From Roseibium album (lineage in GTDB: Bacteria > Pseudomonadota > Alphaproteobacteria > Rhizobiales > Stappiaceae): a stretch of DNA of 64,000 nucleotides. The notes below the pieces were generated by a model. The model saw nothing but the letters and a program-made list of their open reading frames with translations. It made no database searches and was not told where the DNA came from. The translations under genes were made by a program, and so were the position numbers. Below are positions 28,718 to 35,674 of this stretch, piece after piece; the stretch's first letter is position 1, and every line of letters starts with the position of its first letter. The stretch lies in assembly GCF_001404515.1 (NCBI RefSeq), contig NZ_CXWE01000001.1, forward strand, positions 186,001-250,000, read 5' to 3'.

Positions 28718-29107
28718 ATGGAAGACAAGGCCCATTTTCCGCCGGTCAATCCGGTGACCTCCGGACTATCCGGAAGATGCCCCCGTTGTGGCCAGGGTAA
28801 ACTCTTCAACGGATTTCTCAGCGTCAAGAAGGCCTGCAGTGCTTGTGGCCTCGACTATTCCTTCGCCGACAGCGGCGACGGCCCTGCGGTCTTTGTCATC
28901 ATGCTCGTCGGGTTTGTCGTCGTCGGACTGGTTCTGTTTGTTGAGCTGTCCTTTCAGCCACCGATTTGGCTGCACCTCTTGCTTTGGCTTCCACTGACAG
29001 TCGTCCTCGCGGCTGCCGTATTACGCCCGCTAAAAGGGCTGATGATCGCACTTCAGTTCAGGCATAAAGCCGAAGAAGGCCGACTGGACAATCCGGACGA
29101 CATTTGA
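28718..29107 (+). CDS. DUF983 family zinc-ribbon membrane protein
   Basis: A 129-residue DUF983 protein. It has an N-terminal four-cysteine zinc ribbon (Cys21, Cys24, Cys40, Cys43, in CPRCGQGKLF and CSACGLDY) and two TM helices (about 57-77 and 84-101). DUF983 genes are regularly placed between coxC and surf1 in alphaproteobacteria, which suggests a part in oxidase assembly, but no reaction is known. It lies 22 bases before surf1. Confidence 0.92.
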   Translation: MEDKAHFPPVNPVTSGLSGRCPRCGQGKLFNGFLSVKKACSACGLDYSFADSGDGPAVFVIMLVGFVVVGLVLFVELSFQPPIWLHLLLWLPLTVVLAAAVLRPLKGLMIALQFRHKAEEGRLDNPDDI

Positions 29108-29129
29108 ACCAAAGAGACATGATCGGCCC

Positions 29130-29894
29130 ATGGGCGGACTAAAGAAACTTCTCATCCCCACAATAGCCGCAGCACTTGGCCTTGTTGTTCTTCTGAACCT
29201 CGGCTTTTGGCAGCTCGACCGGCTTGAGTGGAAGACCAACCTCATCGCTCAAGTCGAATCAGGTGTCACGAAGTCGCCTGTCGAAGCGCCGCGCCCGGCA
29301 CTGTGGCGGGATGGTCTCGGAGAAGAGTACGACTATCGCCGTGTCAAGTTGGCAGGTGCATTCCTGGAGGGCAACACCTTCTACTACACCGCGCTTTCAA
29401 ACCCTGTAGGGCTGGCGGAAGGTCCCGGTGTCATGGTCTATGCGCCGTTCAGAACGACGGAAGGCTGGCTGGTTCTCGTCAATCGGGGATTTCTGCCGCA
29501 GGGACTTGCGGAACCTGCGAAGGCGGCCGCCTTGAATATTCCCGCCGGGCAAGTGAATCTGACAGGTCTTTTGAGGCTGAGCGAGAAACCGAACTGGACC
29601 ACTCCCGAACCGAGTGCCAATGACAGGTTATGGTTTGCCCGCGATACGGAGGCGATGGGGGAGATGCTGGGGCTAGATCCCGGAAACCTTGCGCCATACA
29701 GCATTGATCTGGACGGCACGTTTACGCCCGAAGCCGGGTTGCCGCAGGCCGGTGAAACCATTGTCCGGTTCAAGAATGACCATCTTGGGTATGCGCTGAC
29801 ATGGTTCGGATTGGCTGCGACACTTCTGGGCGTGTTTCTGACCTACGCGGCCACGATACTCTGGCCGCGTAGCAAGGGCAGTGGAAGTGCTTAG
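29130..29894 (+). CDS. surf1: SURF1 family cytochrome oxidase biogenesis protein
   Basis: Surf1 assists heme a insertion into subunit I. The 254-residue protein has the classic layout: an N-terminal TM helix with LGFWQLDRLEWK, a large periplasmic domain with GEEYDYRRVKLAGAFL and LVNRGFLPQ, and a C-terminal TM helix (HLGYALTWFGLAATLLGVFLTY). Its stop overlaps the stop of the convergent peroxiredoxin gene by four bases. It is the last gene of the cox region. Confidence 0.94.
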   Translation: MGGLKKLLIPTIAAALGLVVLLNLGFWQLDRLEWKTNLIAQVESGVTKSPVEAPRPALWRDGLGEEYDYRRVKLAGAFLEGNTFYYTALSNPVGLAEGPGVMVYAPFRTTEGWLVLVNRGFLPQGLAEPAKAAALNIPAGQVNLTGLLRLSEKPNWTTPEPSANDRLWFARDTEAMGEMLGLDPGNLAPYSIDLDGTFTPEAGLPQAGETIVRFKNDHLGYALTWFGLAATLLGVFLTYAATILWPRSKGSGSA

Positions 29895-30379
29895 CCGAGC
29901 GCTTCAAGTATGGCGGCAGCGCCTGTCTTCGTTGCTTCGCCCGGAGTTTCCTCGACGGCCAGGAAGGTAACTTCGCCATCCTTGGCGATGAGCGCGAAAC
30001 GTTGCGAACGCAGATGGCCGAAAATAGGCGCCGGGCCGAGGCCCAGGCCGATGGCCTCGACAAATTCCGCACCGGTGTCAGCCAAAAAGGTGACTTTACC
30101 ACCCGTATTGGAGGCTTTTTCCCAGGCATCCATGACGAACACATCGTTGACGGACAGGACCGCAATCGTGTCGACACCCTTGTTTTTCAGGGTTTCGGCA
30201 TGCTCGACGAAACCGGGAAGATGATTCATGTGGCACGTCGGCGTGAATGCGCCGGGCACGCCGAACAGAACAAGGGTCTTGCCGCCTGCAATGTCCTTCA
30301 ACGACATCTCGCCGGGCCCGTCGCTGGTCATGATCTTGAAAGTGGCGTCCGGAAGGCGCTCCCCAACCTTGATTGTCAT
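29891..30379 (-). CDS. Peroxiredoxin (Prx5 / atypical 2-Cys type)
   Basis: A 162-residue thiol peroxidase that reduces hydrogen and alkyl peroxides. The active-site motif PGAFTPTCH puts the peroxidatic Cys at position 49, and DTIAVLSVNDVFVMDAW and LADTGAEFVEAIGL are typical of the Prx5/AhpE-like group that accepts glutaredoxin or glutathione. The ATG at 30379 gives the family N-terminus MTIKVGERLPDA; an upstream in-frame ATG adds 17 unrelated residues. It is convergent with surf1. Confidence 0.94.
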   Translation of the reverse strand: MTIKVGERLPDATFKIMTSDGPGEMSLKDIAGGKTLVLFGVPGAFTPTCHMNHLPGFVEHAETLKNKGVDTIAVLSVNDVFVMDAWEKASNTGGKVTFLADTGAEFVEAIGLGLGPAPIFGHLRSQRFALIAKDGEVTFLAVEETPGEATKTGAAAILEALG

Positions 30380-30493
30380 ATCGAATATCCCTTTGCTGGA
30401 TGACTTAACGAAGAACTTGTCCGCTTGCACAGATAGAGCGTTGTTCGTTCAACGTCGAGTGAAGCTTGAACGAATCCGGTCAATGGATGCGCC

Positions 30494-31312
30494 CTAGTCG
30501 ATCCAGTCCGCAGAAATGGGCTCCAGGCGTTCGACGCCTGTTCCGTTCGAAGACAGCACAAGCCTGAGCTGGCGGTCACTTGCAGTTGTCGCCAGGCCTT
30601 TCGTCGAAAGACGCCATGTCGCCTTGTCTCCGTTCCTTCCCAGCGGTTTCGGAAGGCCGATGAAAGATCCTTCCGGACCCGCTGCAAAGAGGTCGGCTTC
30701 ACCATCATCGCCAACGGTGGCCTCGACAAGGAGAAAGCCCTTGCCGTCATGTGTCACGGAATTGATTTCCAGTCCGTTATTGGTTTCCTGGCGAGGAACC
30801 GCGGTGAGGTCCCGCTCGATAAGGCGTTTTGACAATGCATCGTTGTTGCCACTCGGGTTGAAGTCCAGTGTCAGGGCAGCGTCTCCTGGAACGCAAACAT
30901 CCTTGCATATTCCGAAAAAGACCTCGACTTCCAGCTTGGCATCCTGATCCTTCACCGCTGGCGTAATCCGGAATGGCAACACTATTCCGTCGTGATAGAC
31001 GATCGATTCCGAAAAACCGTCATCATAACGCTCAGGCACGGGGTACAGAATTTCGAGATTTTCAATATTGTCTGACGCGGTTACCGAAATCTGCGGCGGT
31101 ATTCCGGCCTCACCGGCATATCGCCAATAGGTGTGCCAGCCAGGCTCCAACAGGAACTCCAGCCCGGCCATGTAGTGTCCGTCCTGAAGGGGGCCGGCGG
31201 AGATCAGACGAACAGCGCCACCTTGAACCTCGACCCAGTCAGTCATCTCGGCGCGGGCGGGGGAAAAGGCGCACAAAAGCATCATGAGCGCAATCTGGAC
31301 AGTGTATTTCAT
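30494..31312 (-). CDS. DsbD N-terminal-like (DsbC-domain) periplasmic protein
   Basis: A 272-residue exported protein. The signal peptide covers about residues 1-21 (MKYTVQIALMMLLCAFSPARA). The mature region matches the periplasmic alpha domain of thiol:disulfide interchange protein DsbD, with GWHTYWRYAGEAGIPP and VFFGICKDVCVPGDA, where Cys136 and Cys140 are likely the redox pair. There is no membrane domain and no thioredoxin-like C-domain, so it is a stand-alone DsbD-alpha protein. Such proteins may pass electrons to periplasmic targets, and a membrane partner must be elsewhere. Confidence 0.85.
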   Translation of the reverse strand: MKYTVQIALMMLLCAFSPARAEMTDWVEVQGGAVRLISAGPLQDGHYMAGLEFLLEPGWHTYWRYAGEAGIPPQISVTASDNIENLEILYPVPERYDDGFSESIVYHDGIVLPFRITPAVKDQDAKLEVEVFFGICKDVCVPGDAALTLDFNPSGNNDALSKRLIERDLTAVPRQETNNGLEINSVTHDGKGFLLVEATVGDDGEADLFAAGPEGSFIGLPKPLGRNGDKATWRLSTKGLATTASDRQLRLVLSSNGTGVERLEPISADWID

Positions 31313-31505
31313 GGGCTCAGTGCTACACGAGTTTCGTCGGCTCGTCATGGGTCCGAGCCTCCGGCAGCGGTCATTTCCTTGTGACGGTCACGTTACGGCA
31401 AAGTGAAATGACGGACGACCGGCACGGGAAACAGTCATTAACAAAGCCGTTCAAAGGCGGTATGCTTTTGCACGGACGCAGGCGTCAAACTCAGTCGAGG
31501 TGTTT

Positions 31506-32105
31506 ATGGTCGGAGCAGAAGAAACAGACTCTCTTGAAGGACAGTTTCTGATTGCAATGCCGAGCATGGCTGACAGTCGGTTCGAACACTCCGTGATCTA
31601 CCTGTGCTCTCATTCCGACCAGGGTGCCATGGGGCTGGTTGTCAATCAGGTTGCCAGGCATCTTTCCCTCGAGGAATTGCTGATCCAGCTGGATATCCTG
31701 AATGATGATGAGAGCGCTATCCGGTTGCCGGACAGCGTTCGCGGTATGAATGTCCACAAAGGTGGTCCGGTGGAAGTCGAGCGTGGCTTTGTGCTTCACA
31801 GCGACGATTTCATGCTCAATCAGTCAACACTGACGATCGACAACGGTATTTGTCTGACCGCGACACTGGAGATTTTGCGGGCTCTTGCCCAGGGCGACGG
31901 CCCGGAACAGGCTATTCTGGCACTTGGATATGCCGGGTGGGCTCCCGGACAGCTGGAGAACGAAATTCAGGCGAACGGTTGGCTGACCGCACCGGCCGAT
32001 CCGGAAATCCTGTTCGATACGGATTTCGACGCCAAATGGCGCAGGGCGCTCAGTTCAATGGGGATCGATCCGGCAATGTTATATTCCGACGCCGGACACG
32101 CCTGA
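31506..32105 (+). CDS. YqgE/AlgH family protein
   Basis: A 199-residue protein of the UPF0301 (YqgE/AlgH) family, function unknown. The family blocks are GQFLIAMPSMADSRFEHSVIYLCSH, GAMGLVVNQ, VHKGGPVEVERGFVLH and ALGYAGWAPGQLENEIQANGWL. The ATG at 31506 has GAGG 5 bases upstream; GTG at 31500 is an alternative in frame. It is divergent from the DsbD-like gene. Confidence 0.93.
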   Translation: MVGAEETDSLEGQFLIAMPSMADSRFEHSVIYLCSHSDQGAMGLVVNQVARHLSLEELLIQLDILNDDESAIRLPDSVRGMNVHKGGPVEVERGFVLHSDDFMLNQSTLTIDNGICLTATLEILRALAQGDGPEQAILALGYAGWAPGQLENEIQANGWLTAPADPEILFDTDFDAKWRRALSSMGIDPAMLYSDAGHA

Positions 32106-32315
32106 CCATTTCAATGCCGTGGCGTTGCAAAAGCCTTGTCGGCTCACGGTCATCATTTAACCCAAAAGCGACTTGCGCTTGAAAGTTATGGCGCGTAAGT
32201 CGGCTGGATGGCATGGTTTGTTTCAAAGCAGCCGGGTTTCAAGTAGGTTGGGGGTCTGGTTGCAGGGCAGGAGCGGACAAAGTCCGTTGAAACGATCGAA
32301 GAGGGAAATGGCAGG

Positions 32316-33722
32316 GTGAAATACAGCAGTACGCGTGGCGAAGCACCGGTCTTGGAGTTTTCCGATGTCCTGCTGCAGGGGCTAGCCCGCGACGGAGGCC
32401 TCTATCTTCCCGAATCCTGGCCTCAGTTCGATGCGGATACGATTGCCTCTTTTGCGGGTAAACCTTACGCCGACGTTGCGTTGGAAGTGATCCGGCCGTT
32501 TGTTGGCGGTGCAATTCCGGAAACAGACCTGAAGGCGATGATCGATGAAGCCTATGCCGGTTTCCGACATCCTGCCGTGACACCGCTCGTGCAGACCGGT
32601 GCAAACACATTCATTCTTGAACTTTTTCACGGCCCGACCCTTGCCTTCAAGGATGTCGCCATGCAGCTGCTCGGGCGCATGATGGACTACGTTCTGACCA
32701 AAAAAGGTCTGCGTGCGACAATTGTCGGAGCGACCTCCGGTGATACGGGTGGTGCAGCTATCGAAGCGTTCAGGGGGCGCGAGCGCACGGACATATTTGT
32801 CTTGTACCCCGATGGCCGTGTTTCCAACGTACAGCGCCGCCAGATGACGACGCCGACGGAAGACAACGTCCATGCGCTCGCCCTCACCGGAAACTTTGAC
32901 GATTGCCAGGCAATCGTCAAAGGCATGTTCAATCACTTTTCGTTCCGTGACCGTGTCGCCCTGTCGGGCGTCAATTCAATTAACTGGGCGCGCATCCTGG
33001 CGCAGATCGTCTACTACTTTGTTGCCGGTGCCACCCTTGGCGCACCGCATCGCAAAGTGTCCTTCACGGTGCCGACCGGCAACTTTGGAGATATTTTCGC
33101 TGGTTACGCGGCAGTGAAGATGGGGCTTCCCGTCGAAAAGCTCATTGTTGCGACCAATGTGAACGACATTCTGGCACGTACACTCGAAACCGGCCGCTAC
33201 GAAAAGCGGGTCGTGACGCCAACGATTTCACCTTCGATGGATATCCAGGTTTCGTCAAACTTCGAACGGCTTCTGGCGGAGGTTAGCGGTCGCGACGGGT
33301 CGTCGGTCCGCCGGATGATGGACCAGCTCGCCCAGTCGGGCAGCTTTTCGATAGAGGAAGGGCCGCTTGCTGAAATGAGAGCCCATTTCGGAGCAGGCCG
33401 TTGTGACGAAGCGCAGACGGCGGCGACAATTGCCGGAACGTGGAAGGAGGCCGGATATCTTCTGGATCCACATACGGCGATCGGCGTTCACGTGGCTAGG
33501 AACCACGAAGACGGTTCGGTGCCCATGGTGGTGCTGGGAACGGCTCATCCGGCGAAGTTCCCGGATGTGGTTGAAAAAGCCTCAGGTATTCGGCCCGAAC
33601 TGCCGGACAACCTGAAAGATATGATGACTGCGGAGGAGCGCCAGCAGGTTTTGGCGGCAGAACTGGACGAGGTGGAACGATTTATCGAGACACACGCCCG
33701 CGCCGCCACCGCCAGGGTGTAG
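32316..33722 (+). CDS. thrC: Threonine synthase
   Basis: ThrC converts O-phosphohomoserine to threonine with pyridoxal phosphate. The 468-residue protein has the family opening MKYSSTRGEAP and DVLLQGLARDGGLYLP, the PLP lysine in LAFKDVAMQ (Lys112), the phosphate-binding GATSGDTGGAA, and VPTGNFGDIFAGYAA. The GTG start at 32316 follows GAGGGAAATGGCAGG. It is followed after four bases by the M16 peptidase gene. thrB lies 7 kb away on the other strand. Confidence 0.96.
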   Translation: MKYSSTRGEAPVLEFSDVLLQGLARDGGLYLPESWPQFDADTIASFAGKPYADVALEVIRPFVGGAIPETDLKAMIDEAYAGFRHPAVTPLVQTGANTFILELFHGPTLAFKDVAMQLLGRMMDYVLTKKGLRATIVGATSGDTGGAAIEAFRGRERTDIFVLYPDGRVSNVQRRQMTTPTEDNVHALALTGNFDDCQAIVKGMFNHFSFRDRVALSGVNSINWARILAQIVYYFVAGATLGAPHRKVSFTVPTGNFGDIFAGYAAVKMGLPVEKLIVATNVNDILARTLETGRYEKRVVTPTISPSMDIQVSSNFERLLAEVSGRDGSSVRRMMDQLAQSGSFSIEEGPLAEMRAHFGAGRCDEAQTAATIAGTWKEAGYLLDPHTAIGVHVARNHEDGSVPMVVLGTAHPAKFPDVVEKASGIRPELPDNLKDMMTAEERQQVLAAELDEVERFIETHARAATARV

Positions 33723-33726
33723 CTAT

Positions 33727-35016
33727 ATGAAAGTACAAACAACTGTCCTGGAAAACGGGATGACGGTCGTAACCGACCAGATGCCGTACTTGAAGACGGC
33801 GGCACTGGGAGTTTGGGTGCGGACCGGGTCCCGAGCGGAAACGGTGCAGCAAAATGGCATCACGCACCTTTTGGAGCACATGGCTTTCAAGGGAACCAAG
33901 ACCAGGACAGCGCGCAGCATAGCTGAAGAGATCGAAGCGGTTGGAGGCGAATTGAACGCGTCGACCAGCATCGAGCATACCAACTACTATGCGCGGATCC
34001 TGGCAGAAGACACCCCCCTCGCAGTCGACCTTTTGTCCGACATTCTACAGAACTCAACGTTCGATTCGCAGGAACTGGCCCGCGAACAGCATGTGATCCT
34101 GCAGGAGATTGGCGCCGCGAACGATTCGCCCGATGATCAGGCGTTCGATCTGTTTCAGGAAGCCGCCTGGCCGGACCAGGCGATTGGCAGGCCGATTCTC
34201 GGCACGCCGGAAACCGTTCAGGGATTTAACCGGGACGCACTTAACACCTATCTTTCCGATCGCTACAGGGCACCGGATATGGTGCTTGCGGCAGCCGGTG
34301 CGGTTGAACACGACGAACTGGTTGCTCTTGCCAGGGAAAAGTTCAGTGGTTTCAGCGGCGAGGCGGCCGCCCAGGATGCCACGGCCAAATATGGTGGTGG
34401 TGAGACGCTTCGAAACAAGGACCTGATGGAAGCCCAGGTACTGATCGGTTTTGAAGGCCTGGCCTACAAGTCCAAGGACTATTATGCCATTCAGATCCTT
34501 GCATCCGTTCTGGGGGGAGGCATGTCGTCAAGGCTCTTCCAGGAAATACGCGAAAAGCACGGATTGTGTTACGCAATCTACAGTTTCCACTGGGCATTTT
34601 CCGATACCGGCCTGTTCGGATTACACGCTGCGACCAGTCATGACGACCTGGCGGCGCTCATGCCGATGATCACGGACGAACTAGTATCTGCCTCGCAGAC
34701 GATCTCCGATGATGAAGTTGCCAGATCACGCGCGCAGATAAGGGCAGGGCTTATGATGGCTCTTGAAAGTCCGGCCGCCCGTGCCGGTCAGATCGCACGT
34801 CAGATCCTGGTTCATGGAAGGGTACTTGGTCCGGATGAAATTTCCAGTAAGATCGAAGCTGTTACGGCCGAGGATATTCGCAGAGTTGCGCACGAAACTT
34901 TTGTCGGAACCACGCCGACGCTGACGGCGATCGGTCCGATAGACGGCATCATGAAAGCGGATGAACTGGCAGGACGACTGGAACAGGCCCCGGTGCTGCG
35001 GGCCGCGTCATTGTAA
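33727..35016 (+). CDS. M16 family zinc peptidase (processing-peptidase-like)
   Basis: A 429-residue M16 peptidase, related to mitochondrial processing peptidase beta. The inverted zinc motif HxxEH is His47-Leu-Leu-Glu50-His51, with the distal ligand Glu127 (76 residues on), as in active members. The second half has the glycine-rich GGGMSSRLFQEIREKHGLCY loop. There is no signal peptide, so it is probably cytoplasmic; the substrates are unknown. It follows thrC by four bases and precedes the GNAT gene by 18, an order common in Hyphomicrobiales. Confidence 0.93.
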   Translation: MKVQTTVLENGMTVVTDQMPYLKTAALGVWVRTGSRAETVQQNGITHLLEHMAFKGTKTRTARSIAEEIEAVGGELNASTSIEHTNYYARILAEDTPLAVDLLSDILQNSTFDSQELAREQHVILQEIGAANDSPDDQAFDLFQEAAWPDQAIGRPILGTPETVQGFNRDALNTYLSDRYRAPDMVLAAAGAVEHDELVALAREKFSGFSGEAAAQDATAKYGGGETLRNKDLMEAQVLIGFEGLAYKSKDYYAIQILASVLGGGMSSRLFQEIREKHGLCYAIYSFHWAFSDTGLFGLHAATSHDDLAALMPMITDELVSASQTISDDEVARSRAQIRAGLMMALESPAARAGQIARQILVHGRVLGPDEISSKIEAVTAEDIRRVAHETFVGTTPTLTAIGPIDGIMKADELAGRLEQAPVLRAASL

Positions 35017-35034
35017 AACTACGAGGTTCGGGGC

Positions 35035-35673
35035 ATGGCATTGCTACGGCCGGGATCGTCACCTGACGCCGAGCTGCTGATTGAGGCGGGTGGATATCTC
35101 CTCCGCCCACCATTTATGTCCGACTTCAAGGACTGGGCGGAACTGCGAGATGAGAGCCGCGCCTTCCTGAAGCCGTGGGAACCGTTGTGGCCATCCGATG
35201 ATCTGACCAAATCCGGATTTCGCCGGCGCTTGCGGCGCTATGCCAAGGATCGCAAGGAAGGCCGAAGCCTGACATTTCTTCTTTTCCGGTCGAGGACGAA
35301 CGAGGTCCTGGGAGGTCTGACGCTCAGCAACATCCGGCGCGGTGTGAGCCAGACCGCCACGTTGGGGTACTGGATGGGTGAACGTCATGCGGGAAAGAGA
35401 CACATGTCCGCAGCGGTCGCCATGATCTTGCCATTTTGTTTCGACGTTTTGAACCTTCACCGTCTCGAGGCGGCCTGCATTCCGGTCAATACGGCGTCGA
35501 TACGATTGCTCGAAAATGCAGGATTCCGCCGAGAGGGATACGCACGTAACTACCTGTTAATTAACGGGACCTGGCAGGATCATCTTCTTTACGCCTGTCT
35601 TGCGGAGGATCACGCTGTTCTTTCCGGAAAAATTAGCCCCAGTGTTGAGGGTATCTTGAAAGAATTCTTGTGA
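35035..35673 (+). CDS. GNAT N-acetyltransferase (RimJ/RimL type)
   Basis: A 212-residue acetyltransferase of the RimJ/RimL group, which acetylates protein N-termini or small molecules with acetyl-CoA. The features are DWAELRDESRAFLKPWEP, LGGLTLSNIRRG, the acetyl-CoA loop region LGYWMGERHAGKRHMSAAV, and LHRLEAACIPVNTASIRLLENAGF, a signature for this subfamily. The substrate may be ribosomal protein S5 (RimJ-like), but this is not proven. It is part of the thrC-M16-GNAT-EAL string. Confidence 0.9.
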   Translation: MALLRPGSSPDAELLIEAGGYLLRPPFMSDFKDWAELRDESRAFLKPWEPLWPSDDLTKSGFRRRLRRYAKDRKEGRSLTFLLFRSRTNEVLGGLTLSNIRRGVSQTATLGYWMGERHAGKRHMSAAVAMILPFCFDVLNLHRLEAACIPVNTASIRLLENAGFRREGYARNYLLINGTWQDHLLYACLAEDHAVLSGKISPSVEGILKEFL

Positions 35674-35674
35674 C

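Noticed and set aside
33727..35016. Mobile or phage origin of the M16/GNAT/EAL string
   Set aside because: No repeats, integrase, or base-composition break; the order is common in this bacterial order.
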